Shown: positions 18,056 to 25,790, counted from the stretch's first letter. The stretch is DNA of 64,000 bases from Pseudomonadota bacterium (GCA_023439305.1 JAEXOO010000032.1:124001-188000), one strand, 5' to 3'. Notes: generated from the sequence alone by a model not told the origin. Translations and numbers: made by a program.

Positions 18056-18142
18056 AAAAAAAAGAGGCTGCCAAAGGCAGCCCAAAGCATTGAACAGTTG
18101 ATGCCGTGTTGGGGGGATAACGGCCTGAACAAGATGCGTAAG
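18056..18142 (-). ncRNA. Candidate FNR-controlled small RNA with a C6 loop
   Basis: The minus strand carries a textbook terminator (GGCTGCC-TTT-GGCAGCC, bases 82-66, then TC and eight T's down to 18056) with no gene reading into it: the gene to the right is divergent. Upstream on the same strand lies a short stem-loop (GCCGT/ACGGC, 18103-18107 with 18120-18124) whose loop exposes CCCCCC. Further up are a TATATC -10-like element (18154-18149) and the perfect FNR box at 18174-18187. This fits an RNA of about 85-90 nt. The 5' end is a guess, because the box-to-start distance (about 38 bases) is slightly short of the usual 41.5. Confidence 0.5.
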
Positions 18143-18173
18143 GACAACGATATAGGAAGCAAGCAAAGTCGTA

Positions 18174-18187
18174 TTGATTTAGATCAA
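18174..18187. promoter_or_regulatory. Perfect FNR box upstream of the ccoI-like gene
   Basis: TTGATTTAGATCAA matches TTGAT-N4-ATCAA exactly. Its centre (18180.5) is 41.5 bases before the ATG at 18222, and TATAGT (18210-18215) sits at the matching -10 position, the arrangement of class II FNR activation. The palindrome may also serve the small RNA on the other strand. Confidence 0.8.
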
Positions 18188-18221
18188 CAATAAAGAAATA
18201 TCAGTGGTTTATAGTCCTTTC

Positions 18222-19193
18222 ATGCGCGCATATTCCATTTTTTCCTTGCCCAAGCCCCTTACCGACGAACAGCGTTCGCGCAGGCGCCACACCCTGGCTC
18301 GCCTGGGCCTGGCCTGGCTGGCCGCCATGCAGGTCATGATGTTCGCCTTTCCGGGTTATATGCGCTCGTTCAGCACCTCGCCGGACAATATCGAATCCCT
18401 TTCCCAAGCCATCGTGCTCATGAATTGGGCCAGCCTCAGCCTGACTATGCCTGTCGTGCTGTACTGCGCCTGGCCTATTCTCAAAGGCGCGATCGCCAGC
18501 CTGTCCGCAGGGCGCGTTGGCATGGACGTGCCTGTGGCGCTGGGCATCATCGGCGCCTTTCTGCCCAGTGTGGTCGCTACCTGGACCCATCAGGGCGAAG
18601 TCTATTACGACTCGGTCACTATGTTCGTGGCCTTTCTGTTGTCCGCCCGCTACCTGGAGCTGTGCGCGCGCCAGTCGGTCGCGCAGGGCGGCTCGCACGA
18701 CGTCATCGAGCAGTTCCGCCGTTCCGTCACCGGCCACGCAAACTCCCTGGCATTTTGGTTCGTCACCATCCAGCTTTTGCTGGCGGCTGTAGTCGGCATG
18801 GCCTGGTATTGGCTGGATCCGTCCCACGCCGTGCCCGTAGTGGTCTCCCTGCTGGTCATGAGCTGTCCCTGTGCCATGTCCATGTCGGTGCCCACCGCCG
18901 TGGCGTCGGCGCATGCCGGGCTGTCGGCTCGGCCCGCCGTCAACGAATTCGAAGTCGTTCAACTGACTCAGCAGACCGGGCGCATCGCGCGCCAGAACCT
19001 GTACGGATCCATCGTCTGGCACCTGCTCATGACGCCGCTGGCGGCCGTCGGAATCGTGGCCCCCTGGCTGGCCGCAGTCAGCATGCTGGTGTCGTCGCTG
19101 GCGGTGGCCGCGAACTCCTGGCGCATCTATCGCGGCCGCGTGCGCCATCTGCCTTCCGCCTGGGCCGATTCGGCCACCACCGGGCAGGCCTGA
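18222..19193 (+). CDS. CcoI/FixI-like membrane core lacking both cytoplasmic catalytic domains
   Basis: This 323-residue protein looks like the transmembrane part of the CcoI/FixI copper P1B-type ATPase. I count eight helices (about 28-45, 62-87, 100-121, 128-147, 174-197, 202-222, 260-280, 282-300). The CPC metal motif is at 215-217 in helix 6, and the end RQNLYGSIVWHLL...SSLAVAANSW matches the family's last two helices. The actuator loop between helices 4 and 5 is only about 25 residues, with no TGE. The loop after helix 6 is about 35 residues, with no DKTGT or GDGxND. There is no N-terminal metal-binding CxxC. The frame is clean, so this is not a frameshift. It cannot be an ATP-driven pump. 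It is 1 base from ccoS and preceded by an FNR box. Confidence 0.8.
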   Translation: MRAYSIFSLPKPLTDEQRSRRRHTLARLGLAWLAAMQVMMFAFPGYMRSFSTSPDNIESLSQAIVLMNWASLSLTMPVVLYCAWPILKGAIASLSAGRVGMDVPVALGIIGAFLPSVVATWTHQGEVYYDSVTMFVAFLLSARYLELCARQSVAQGGSHDVIEQFRRSVTGHANSLAFWFVTIQLLLAAVVGMAWYWLDPSHAVPVVVSLLVMSCPCAMSMSVPTAVASAHAGLSARPAVNEFEVVQLTQQTGRIARQNLYGSIVWHLLMTPLAAVGIVAPWLAAVSMLVSSLAVAANSWRIYRGRVRHLPSAWADSATTGQA

Positions 19194-19194
19194 C

Positions 19195-19383
19195 ATGTTT
19201 GGCTCTCTGCTGATCCTGATTCCCATTTCCGTCATGCTGGTCATTCTGATCGGCGTGGCTTTCTGGTGGGCGATTTTCGCCGGCCAGTTCGAAGACGCTC
19301 ATAACGCGGCCGATTCCATCCTCCAGGATGACGATACGCCCGCTCTCCCGCCTCGACGGGGACGTCCTCCGGATTCTCACTGA
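19195..19383 (+). CDS. ccoS: cbb3-type oxidase assembly protein CcoS
   Basis: This 62-residue protein has one N-terminal membrane helix (SLLILIPISVMLVILIGVAF) and the family hallmark FWWAIFAGQFEDAHNAADSIL just after it. CcoS is required for insertion of heme and copper into CcoN. It starts one base after the ccoI-like stop, so the two are surely co-transcribed. A 175-base gap holding a second FNR box separates it from ccoN. Confidence 0.93.
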   Translation: MFGSLLILIPISVMLVILIGVAFWWAIFAGQFEDAHNAADSILQDDDTPALPPRRGRPPDSH

Positions 19384-19469
19384 TTTTTCGCTTTTCAAGC
19401 TTCAGGACAGTTGGCGACAGACCGTCCTGGGGCTGGAATGCGCGCGTTTGCGCGGCTTTCCAAGGCTTC

Positions 19470-19483
19470 TTGATGCACATCAA
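19470..19483. promoter_or_regulatory. Perfect FNR box upstream of ccoN
   Basis: TTGATGCACATCAA matches the consensus exactly. A class II start would fall near 19518, about 41 bases before the ccoN ATG. The -10 there is weak (GATGAT region), as expected for an activator-dependent promoter. Confidence 0.78.
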
Positions 19484-19558
19484 GGAGCGGTTTATCGACT
19501 TGCAGGATGATGCTGGTAGTTGTCGCTTGTATTAACAATGTTTGTTTAGGGGAAGCAA

Positions 19559-21043
19559 ATGGGCACTTCCGATGCGGTCGGAAATAACGCCGAAGTCTTC
19601 AATTACGGAGTGGTGCGACAATTCACCATCATGACCGTATTTTGGGGCGTCATAGGCATGGCAATGGGCCTTTTCATTGCCTTGCAACTGATTTGGCCAG
19701 AACTCAATTTCAATACACCATGGCTCAGCTACGGGCGCCTGCGTCCGCTGCACACCAATGCCGTGATCTTCGCGTTTGGCGGCACCGGCCTGTTCGCCAC
19801 GTCGTATTACGTCGTGCAGCGCACCTGTCAGGCCCGCCTGTTCTGCGACAAGCTGGCCGCCTTCACCTTCTGGGGCTGGCAGGCCGTCCTGGTGGCCGCC
19901 GTCATTACCTTGCCCATGGGCTACACCAGCAGCAAGGAATATGCCGAACTGGAATGGCCCATCGACATCCTGATCACGCTGGTCTGGGTAGCGTACGCCG
20001 TCGTGTTCTTCGGCACCATCGTCAAGCGCCGTGTCCGTCATATCTATGTGGCCAACTGGTTCTTCGGTTCCTACATCCTGACGATCGCCGTTCTGCACAT
20101 CTTCAACAACCTGGAACTGCCCGTCAGCTTCATGAAGTCCTATTCCGCCTATGCCGGCGTGCAGGACGCCATGGTGCAATGGTGGTACGGCCACAACGCC
20201 GTGGGCTTCTTCCTGACGACCTCCTTCCTGGGCATGATGTACTACTTCATTCCCAAGCAGGCCAACCGTCCCATCTACTCGTACCGTTTGTCCATCGTCC
20301 ACTTCTGGGCGCTGGCATTCACCTACATGTGGGCAGGTCCTCACCACTTGCTGTACACCTCGCTGCCTGACTGGACCCAGTCCCTGGGCATGACCTTCTC
20401 GCTGATTCTGCTGGCGCCATCCTGGGGCGGCATGATCAACGGCATCATGACCATGTCCGGCGCCTGGCACAAGCTGCGCACCGACTCCATCCTGAAGTTC
20501 ATGGTCGTGGCCATGTCGTTCTACGGCATGTCGACCTTCGAAGGCTCCATGATGGCGATCCGCACGGTCAACGCCTTGTCGCACTACACCGACTGGACCA
20601 TCGGTCACGTTCACTCCGGTGCTCTGGGCTGGGTAGCCATGATCACCTTCGGCTCCCTGTACTACCTGATTCCCCGTCTGTACGGCCGCACCGAGATGGC
20701 CAAGCCGCGCCTGATCGAGCTGCACTTCTGGCTGGCTACGCTGGGCGTCGTGCTGTATATCGCCGCCATGTGGATCGCAGGCGTGATGCAAGGCATGATG
20801 TGGCGTGCTACGGGCGCCGACGGCACCCTGACCTACAGCTTCGTGGAAGTCGTGAAGGCAACCTATCCTTTCTACGCCATCCGTGCGCTGGGCGGCCTGC
20901 TGTTCGTGGCCGGCATCCTGATCATGGCCTGGAACACCTTCCTGACCGTCAAGGGCCAGCCGCGCGTCAATCCTGTCGTGCCTCTCAAGAATCCAGATGC
21001 CCGCGATCCAGCCCTGGTGGGTACGACCACCGTGCTGGCGTAA
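19559..21043 (+). CDS. ccoN: cbb3-type cytochrome c oxidase subunit I
   Basis: CcoN (494 aa) is the catalytic subunit of the high-affinity terminal oxidase. It carries a low-spin heme b and the heme b3-CuB site on a multi-helix bundle. Typical segments are RLRPLHTNAVIFAFGGTGLF (heme ligand His), QWWYGHNAVGFFLTT (CuB ligand His and cross-linked Tyr region) and WTIGHVHSGALGWVAM. GGGGAAG precedes the ATG. It opens the operon ccoNOQP-G-H behind its own FNR box. Confidence 0.97.
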   Translation: MGTSDAVGNNAEVFNYGVVRQFTIMTVFWGVIGMAMGLFIALQLIWPELNFNTPWLSYGRLRPLHTNAVIFAFGGTGLFATSYYVVQRTCQARLFCDKLAAFTFWGWQAVLVAAVITLPMGYTSSKEYAELEWPIDILITLVWVAYAVVFFGTIVKRRVRHIYVANWFFGSYILTIAVLHIFNNLELPVSFMKSYSAYAGVQDAMVQWWYGHNAVGFFLTTSFLGMMYYFIPKQANRPIYSYRLSIVHFWALAFTYMWAGPHHLLYTSLPDWTQSLGMTFSLILLAPSWGGMINGIMTMSGAWHKLRTDSILKFMVVAMSFYGMSTFEGSMMAIRTVNALSHYTDWTIGHVHSGALGWVAMITFGSLYYLIPRLYGRTEMAKPRLIELHFWLATLGVVLYIAAMWIAGVMQGMMWRATGADGTLTYSFVEVVKATYPFYAIRALGGLLFVAGILIMAWNTFLTVKGQPRVNPVVPLKNPDARDPALVGTTTVLA

Positions 21044-21053
21044 GGAGTACACC

Positions 21054-21713
21054 ATGGCTAACGAAACCAACAAGCGCTTTTCTCACGCCACTATCGAGAA
21101 GAACATCGGGCTGATGATCATCCTCAGCATCCTGGTCATCTCTTTTGCCGGCCTGGTGCAGATCGTTCCTTTGTTCTTTCAGCATTCGACCACCCAACCC
21201 ACCGAGGGCACGGTGCCTTACGAGCCGCTGAACCTGATCGGTCGCGACATCTACATCCGCGAAGGCTGTGTGGGCTGCCACTCGCAGCAGATCCGCATGC
21301 TGCAATCCGAAGTGCAGCGCTATGGCCCTTATTCGCTGGCAGGCGAGTCCGTGTACGACTATCCCTTCCTGTGGGGTTCCAAGCGCACCGGTCCCGATCT
21401 GGCCCGCGTGGGCGAGCGCTACAGCGACGAATGGCATCGCATTCACCTGCGCAACCCGCGTGATGTCGTGAAAGAGTCCAATATGCCCGCTTACCCCTGG
21501 CTGCAGCACAACTCGGTCGAAGGCGAAAACGTGCAGGACCGTATGTCCGTTCTACGCACCCTGGGCGTGCCGTACACCGACGAACAGATCGCCAAGGCGC
21601 CTGAGCAGCTCAAGGGCAAGACCGAAGAAGACGCCCTGGTGGCGTATCTGCAAGGTCTGGGCGTGAAGAGCCGCGCCGCCGCTGCCAAGGCTGTGGAGCA
21701 AGGAGGTCACTAA
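21054..21713 (+). CDS. ccoO: cbb3-type oxidase mono-heme subunit II
   Basis: CcoO (219 aa) has one N-terminal membrane anchor and a periplasmic cytochrome c domain with heme motif CVGCH at residues 72-76. The conserved GRDIYIREGC and SLAGESVYDYPFLWGSKRTGPDL blocks are present, as is the axial Met region SNMPAYPWL. I used the ATG at 21054 (AAGGAG upstream); an earlier in-frame start would overlap ccoN. It ends directly before ccoQ. Confidence 0.97.
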   Translation: MANETNKRFSHATIEKNIGLMIILSILVISFAGLVQIVPLFFQHSTTQPTEGTVPYEPLNLIGRDIYIREGCVGCHSQQIRMLQSEVQRYGPYSLAGESVYDYPFLWGSKRTGPDLARVGERYSDEWHRIHLRNPRDVVKESNMPAYPWLQHNSVEGENVQDRMSVLRTLGVPYTDEQIAKAPEQLKGKTEEDALVAYLQGLGVKSRAAAAKAVEQGGH

Positions 21714-21887
21714 ATGGTCATGGTCAACGCCGTAGTAACTGTTTTGGCGATGGCGACCTTCCTGGGCATTTGCTGGTGGGCGTTCTCTCGGGGGCGCCGC
21801 CAGGCCAACCAGGAAGCCGCGCTCCTGCCTTTTGCTTTGCCCGACGAGGGACGCAACGACAAAAACCTTGGGGGTTCGAATGAGTGA
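21714..21887 (+). CDS. ccoQ: cbb3-type oxidase small subunit CcoQ
   Basis: This 57-residue protein starts at the base after the ccoO stop, with AGGAGG inside the end of ccoO. It has a single helix (VVTVLAMATFLGICWWAFSRG) followed by a charged, Arg-rich tail, the standard CcoQ layout. It overlaps ccoP by 8 bases. CcoQ stabilises the oxidase complex. It has little sequence conservation beyond the helix, so the call leans on position and shape. Confidence 0.88.
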   Translation: MVMVNAVVTVLAMATFLGICWWAFSRGRRQANQEAALLPFALPDEGRNDKNLGGSNE

Positions 21888-22794
21888 TTTTTTCAACAAT
21901 GGCTGGAGCATCTGGATCTCCGCCATCGCTCTGGGCGGTATCGCATTCTGCCTGTGGCTGCTGTTTACGCAACGCTCCTTTCTGGGCAAGAACGTCCAGA
22001 TCGAGGAAACCGGCCACGTCTGGGACGGAGACCTGACCGAGCTGAACAATCCCGTGCCGCGCTGGTGGACAGTCATGTACATCGGCCTGTGCATTTTCGC
22101 CCTGGGCTACCTGGTCCTGTACCCGGGCCTGGGAACGTACAAGGGTGAGCTGGGCTTTACGTCCGGTCAACAGGTCAAGGCCCAGCAAGAGGAAATCAAT
22201 TCCCGCCTGGAGCCTGTTTATGCTCGTTACCGCGAGATGCCTATCGAGGACATCGCCCGCGATCACGAGGCCCGCGAAATCGGCCAGCGTCTGTTCCTGA
22301 ACAACTGTGCGCAGTGTCACGGCTCAGACGCCAAGGGCGCGCCCAGCTTTCCCAACCTGGCCAATAAAGCCTGGCTGTGGGGCGGCGAGCCCGAGCAGAT
22401 TCTGCACACCATTACCGAAGGCCGCACCGGCATGATGCCGCCCCAGGCGCATCTCACCCCGGCCCAGGCATCGGATGTGGCGCAGTATGTGCGTTCGATG
22501 TCGGGCCTGGCTGCCGATCCGTTGCGCGTGGTTCCCGGCAAGCGCGTGTACGACAGCACTTGCTTTGCGTGCCACGGTGCAGACGGCAAGGGCAACGTGC
22601 TGCTGGGTGCTCCTGACCTGACGGACGACTACTGGCTCTATGGCAGCTCCGAAGCCACTATCGTTCAGACGGTATTGCAAGGCCGCACCAACCAGATGCC
22701 TGCCCAGAAGGGCACGCTCACGCCCGAGCAGATTCGTCTGTTGGCCGGCTGGGTCTGGGGGCTGTCCAATGCCGAGGCGGCTCCCGCCAAGTAA
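21880..22794 (+). CDS. ccoP: cbb3-type oxidase di-heme subunit III
   Basis: CcoP (304 aa) passes electrons from soluble cytochromes to CcoO. The N-terminus has two hydrophobic segments (FFNNGWSIWISAIALGG and WWTVMYIGLCIFALGYLVLY with the conserved DGDLTELNNPVPRWW between). Two cytochrome c domains follow, with heme sites CAQCH (residues 143-147) and CFACH (228-232). The start is the ATG at 21880, overlapping ccoQ; upstream in-frame starts lie within ccoQ. Confidence 0.97.
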   Translation: MSDFFNNGWSIWISAIALGGIAFCLWLLFTQRSFLGKNVQIEETGHVWDGDLTELNNPVPRWWTVMYIGLCIFALGYLVLYPGLGTYKGELGFTSGQQVKAQQEEINSRLEPVYARYREMPIEDIARDHEAREIGQRLFLNNCAQCHGSDAKGAPSFPNLANKAWLWGGEPEQILHTITEGRTGMMPPQAHLTPAQASDVAQYVRSMSGLAADPLRVVPGKRVYDSTCFACHGADGKGNVLLGAPDLTDDYWLYGSSEATIVQTVLQGRTNQMPAQKGTLTPEQIRLLAGWVWGLSNAEAAPAK

Positions 22795-22831
22795 GTTGTT
22801 TTAAATCGATCCGACGTCTTCAGGACATGCA

Positions 22832-24331
22832 ATGAGTAGTGAATCTCCCAAAACCAGCGCCGATACCGCGCCGGAGAGCGTTCCCAAGTGGCAGCCGCCA
22901 CGTCATAGCAAAGGGGCAGGAGGCACCTCGCCGCAGGTCGAGAAGGCGTTGGTCGACGTACGCAAGAAAATCTATCCTCGTTCGGTCACGGGTGTCTTCG
23001 CCCGCTGGCGGGTCTGGATGGTGTATTTCACGCAGATCATTTTCTACGGTCTGCCCTGGATCGAATGGCATGGCCGCCAGGCTGTGCTGTTCGACCTCCT
23101 GGAACGAAAGTTCTATATATTCGGCATGATCCTCTGGCCTCAGGATGTCATCTACCTGACGGTGCTGCTGCTGATCTCCGCCTTCTCCTTATTCTTGTTC
23201 ACGGCCATGGCCGGGCGGCTCTTTTGCGGCTACGCCTGTCCCCAGACCGTCTACACCGAAATTTTCATGTGGGTCGAGCGCAAGGTCGAAGGCGACCGCC
23301 TGGCCCGCATCCGTCTGGACGAGCAGCCCTGGACGCTCAAGAAGCTGCGCATCAAGGCCACCAAGCACTTTCTCTGGATCGTCATTGCGCTGTGGACCGG
23401 CTATACCTTCATCGGTTACTTTGCCCCTATCCGCGAACTGGGTAGCGAGCTGATCGCCCTGACGCTGGGCCCCTGGCAGTGGTTCTGGCTCCTGTTCTAT
23501 GCCTTTGCCACCTGGGGCAACGCCGGCTTCATGCGCGAGGCTGTGTGCAAGTACATGTGTCCCTACGCCCGCTTTCAGAGCGCCATGGTGGACAGCGACA
23601 CCTTTGTGGTCACTTACGACTTCGTGCGCGGTGAAGCCCGGGGAGGGCGGTCCCGCAAGATCAACCACAAGGAAGCCGGCATGGGCGATTGCGTGGATTG
23701 CAGCCTGTGCGTACAAGTCTGTCCCACGGGGATTGATATCCGCGATGGCCTGCAGTATATGTGTATCGGGTGCGGCGCCTGCGTGGACGCCTGTGACCAG
23801 GTCATGGACAAGATGGGCTATGAAAAAGGCCTGATCCGCTACACGTCCGAACGCGCCATCAAGGACCGCATGACCCAGTCTCAGGTGCGCCAGCGCATGA
23901 TGCGTCCTCGCGTCATCTCCTATGTGCTCATCCTGGCCGTCATCTGCGGCGCCTTCGTGTATACCTTGGCAACGCGTACGCCCATGCGGGTGGACGTGAT
24001 CCGCGATCGGGGCGCGCTGGGCCGGGAGGTGCCGGGAGGACTGATCGAAAACGTCTTCCGCCTGCAAGTCATCAATACCTCGGAAGAAGCCATGGAGCTG
24101 CAGCTATCGGTCAGCGGCCTGGAAGGCGCGCGCATCGTCTTGACGGAAAACGACAGCGACCATATCCATGTGGACGCGGCAGCCAACAAGATGCTGCCTG
24201 CCATTGTCCAGGTGCCTATCGACGCTGCCAAGCCGGGGCTGCACGAAATCTCTATTCAGGCGGTGGGTGAACACGAAAACGGCCAGAAGACCTACGTGAA
24301 CGAACGCAGCAGTTTTTACATACCTCAGTAA
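22832..24331 (+). CDS. ccoG: Cytochrome oxidase accessory protein CcoG (FixG-like)
   Basis: CcoG (499 aa) is a membrane iron-sulfur protein acting in copper handling (Cu(II) to Cu(I) reduction) for cbb3 assembly. It has several helices in the first half, GYACPQTVYTEIFMWVERK, a bacterial-ferredoxin cluster pair (CVDCSLCVQVCPTG and CIGCGACVDACD) and a C-terminal periplasmic Ig-like domain after a last helix near residue 370. It lies 37 bases after ccoP and 19 bases before ccoH. Confidence 0.95.
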   Translation: MSSESPKTSADTAPESVPKWQPPRHSKGAGGTSPQVEKALVDVRKKIYPRSVTGVFARWRVWMVYFTQIIFYGLPWIEWHGRQAVLFDLLERKFYIFGMILWPQDVIYLTVLLLISAFSLFLFTAMAGRLFCGYACPQTVYTEIFMWVERKVEGDRLARIRLDEQPWTLKKLRIKATKHFLWIVIALWTGYTFIGYFAPIRELGSELIALTLGPWQWFWLLFYAFATWGNAGFMREAVCKYMCPYARFQSAMVDSDTFVVTYDFVRGEARGGRSRKINHKEAGMGDCVDCSLCVQVCPTGIDIRDGLQYMCIGCGACVDACDQVMDKMGYEKGLIRYTSERAIKDRMTQSQVRQRMMRPRVISYVLILAVICGAFVYTLATRTPMRVDVIRDRGALGREVPGGLIENVFRLQVINTSEEAMELQLSVSGLEGARIVLTENDSDHIHVDAAANKMLPAIVQVPIDAAKPGLHEISIQAVGEHENGQKTYVNERSSFYIPQ

Positions 24332-24350
24332 CTTTCAGAGAGAGCAAGTC

Positions 24351-24557
24351 ATGGATAAAGAAACCGACAGCCAACCGTGGTGGCGCGAGCCCTGGCCCTG
24401 GATTCTGATGGCCGGCCCGGCTCTGGCGATTGTGGGCTGCGCGATCACCATCGTGCTGGCTTTCCAGAACTATGGCGACCAGGCCATTCACGATGGCGGC
24501 GTCAAGCAGGGGCTGGTGGTCAGCAAGCCCGACACGGCTCAGGAAAAAAACCGATAG
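24351..24557 (+). CDS. ccoH: Short FixH/CcoH-like protein
   Basis: This is a 68-residue single-helix protein (WPWILMAGPALAIVGCAITIVLAF), with a Trp-rich N-terminus and the motif NYGDQAIHDG after the helix. Full-length FixH/CcoH proteins carry a periplasmic domain of about 100 residues that is absent here. The short form keeps only the anchor and the segment contacting the oxidase. AGAGAG precedes the ATG. It is in the cco operon directly after ccoG. Confidence 0.75.
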   Translation: MDKETDSQPWWREPWPWILMAGPALAIVGCAITIVLAFQNYGDQAIHDGGVKQGLVVSKPDTAQEKNR

Positions 24558-24591
24558 CCTGCGTTATCGGTTTACGATAGGGTAAAGAAAC

Positions 24592-24873
24592 ATGTGGCCT
24601 TTCAAGAAGGGGGTGCGAATGGGTATTCGGTCTCTGATGTGGATACTGTGGCCTTCATTCCTGGCGGCGGGGGTGGTCAGCGCCATCGTCTTCGCTCTGG
24701 TGGACCCACAGGATGTCGTCTTTCTTGGGCATCTGCAGGCCGATCGCCTGTCGGTTTATACCGCCTCGTTCTTCCTCTTCTGGCTGGCCGCCGCCGGATC
24801 CAGCGCGCTGAGCCTGTTCATGTCGCCGGGAGGCCGGGACGATATTCCCGAACCCGCCGACAGCCTGGATTGA
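24592..24873 (+). CDS. Small two-helix membrane protein at the end of the cco operon
   Basis: This 93-residue protein has two predicted membrane helices (about 18-36 and 53-75 from the first Met), separated by an acidic/polar loop, and an acidic tail. Two starts are possible. The ATG at 24592 has only a weak ribosome site, while the ATG at 24619 follows AAGAAGGGGG and would give 84 residues. I do not recognise a family. Its place between ccoH and the operon terminator suggests a role tied to cbb3 oxidase biogenesis, but no function can be assigned. Confidence 0.65.
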   Translation: MWPFKKGVRMGIRSLMWILWPSFLAAGVVSAIVFALVDPQDVVFLGHLQADRLSVYTASFFLFWLAAAGSSALSLFMSPGGRDDIPEPADSLD

Positions 24874-24888
24874 TCTGCGGCCCAGGAC

Positions 24889-24926
24889 AAAAAAAAGCAC
24901 ACGCCTGATGACGTGTGCTTTTTTTA
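24889..24926 (+). terminator. Terminator of the cco operon
   Basis: AAAAGCACACG pairs with CGTGTGCTTTT around the loop CCTGATGA and is followed by a T-run. The flanking A-run on the left means it could also serve the converging fnr transcript. Confidence 0.92.
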
Positions 24927-24986
24927 TGCGTGCGTTCTGGCTGACCTGTCGTGCTTTCCGGCCCTATCCCGAAAAGCCGGCTGGTT

Positions 24987-25715
24987 TCAATCGCATTCGG
25001 CGCCAGCCAGGGTCTGGAGGGCGGGCAGGTCCAGCAGGTGGACTTCGCGCTGAGAGATCTTCAGCAGGCCTTCGCGGGCGAAGCGCGAAAAAAGACGGCT
25101 GACGGTTTCAAGAGTCAGGCCCAGGAAATTGCCGATTTCCTCGCGGCTCATGCGCAGAATGAATTCGTAGGGGGAGTAGCCCAACAGAGACAGGCGCTGC
25201 GACAGGTTCAGCAGGAAAGCGGCCAGGCGCTGTTCGGAGCGCAGGCCTGCCAGCGTCAGCATCAGCTGATGCGCGCGGTTGATTTCCTTGCTCATCAGGC
25301 GGCGGAACTGCTGTTGCAGAATAGGCAGCTGGGCCGACAGGCGATCCAGGTCGTCCAGGCGGATCACGCAGACTTCGCTGTCTTCCAGCGCGATGGCGTG
25401 CGAGACGTGGCGGTTTTCGACCAGGCTGTCCATGCCCAGAATCTCGCCGGGCAGCAAGAAGCCCGTGATCTGGATGTGGCCGGTGGAGTCTTCCAGCTGC
25501 ATTTTGATGGATCCGGAGCGCAGGCCATAAATGCCTTCGACCGGGTCGGCGAGGCGAAACAAGGCGCCGCCCTTGGGGATACGGATGCGCTCTTTGACCA
25601 GGTCGTCGAGCCTTTCCATTTCATGCTTGGGCATGCCCAGGGGTAAACAGACCTCGTTCAACATACAACTGGAGCAGCGTATGGAATCAGAGGTAACCGA
25701 GATACGTTTTTGCAT
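24987..25715 (-). CDS. fnr: FNR/ANR-type oxygen-sensing transcription regulator
   Basis: This 242-residue Crp-family regulator has the 4Fe-4S ligands of FNR: Cys14, Cys17 and Cys23 (C-x2-C-x5-C) plus Cys116 in the cNMP-like barrel. The helix-turn-helix MSREEIGNFLGLTLETVSRL keeps the E-x2-SR contact residues that read TTGAT half-sites. The start is the ATG at 25715. A TTG at 25757 is in frame, but it lies within the FNR-like box of the promoter. It probably controls the cco, paa and small-RNA promoters in this window. Confidence 0.95.
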   Translation of the reverse strand: MQKRISVTSDSIRCSSCMLNEVCLPLGMPKHEMERLDDLVKERIRIPKGGALFRLADPVEGIYGLRSGSIKMQLEDSTGHIQITGFLLPGEILGMDSLVENRHVSHAIALEDSEVCVIRLDDLDRLSAQLPILQQQFRRLMSKEINRAHQLMLTLAGLRSEQRLAAFLLNLSQRLSLLGYSPYEFILRMSREEIGNFLGLTLETVSRLFSRFAREGLLKISQREVHLLDLPALQTLAGAECD

Positions 25716-25748
25716 AAAGATAGGGACGGATAGCGAAACGCAAAATCC

Positions 25749-25762
25749 TTGAGTCAAATCAA
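25749..25762. promoter_or_regulatory. One-mismatch FNR box in the fnr promoter
   Basis: On the minus strand TTGATTTGACTCAA matches TTGAT-N4-ATCAA at nine of ten positions. It contains TTGACT, a possible -35, 17 bases before a weak -10 (GCTATC). Binding there would repress fnr itself. Confidence 0.6.
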
Positions 25763-25790
25763 GATCAATTGTAGCTTTTTATTGATGACT

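Noticed and set aside
18201..19244. Minus-strand frame of 347 codons opposite the ccoI-like gene
   Set aside because: His/Gly/Gln-rich composition typical of antisense frames; the plus strand has clear membrane helices and the CPC motif.
24594..24908. Second frame over the small cco-operon membrane protein
   Set aside because: Gly/Arg-rich, no coherent helices, and it runs into the terminator.
25716..25757. TTG-started N-terminal extension of FNR
   Set aside because: It would place the promoter and FNR box inside the coding region; the ATG at 25715 gives the normal Cys spacing.
25757..25770. Second FNR-like sequence (TTGATCTTGATTTG) before fnr
   Set aside because: The right half is poor; the overlapping TTGATTTGACTCAA is a far better match.
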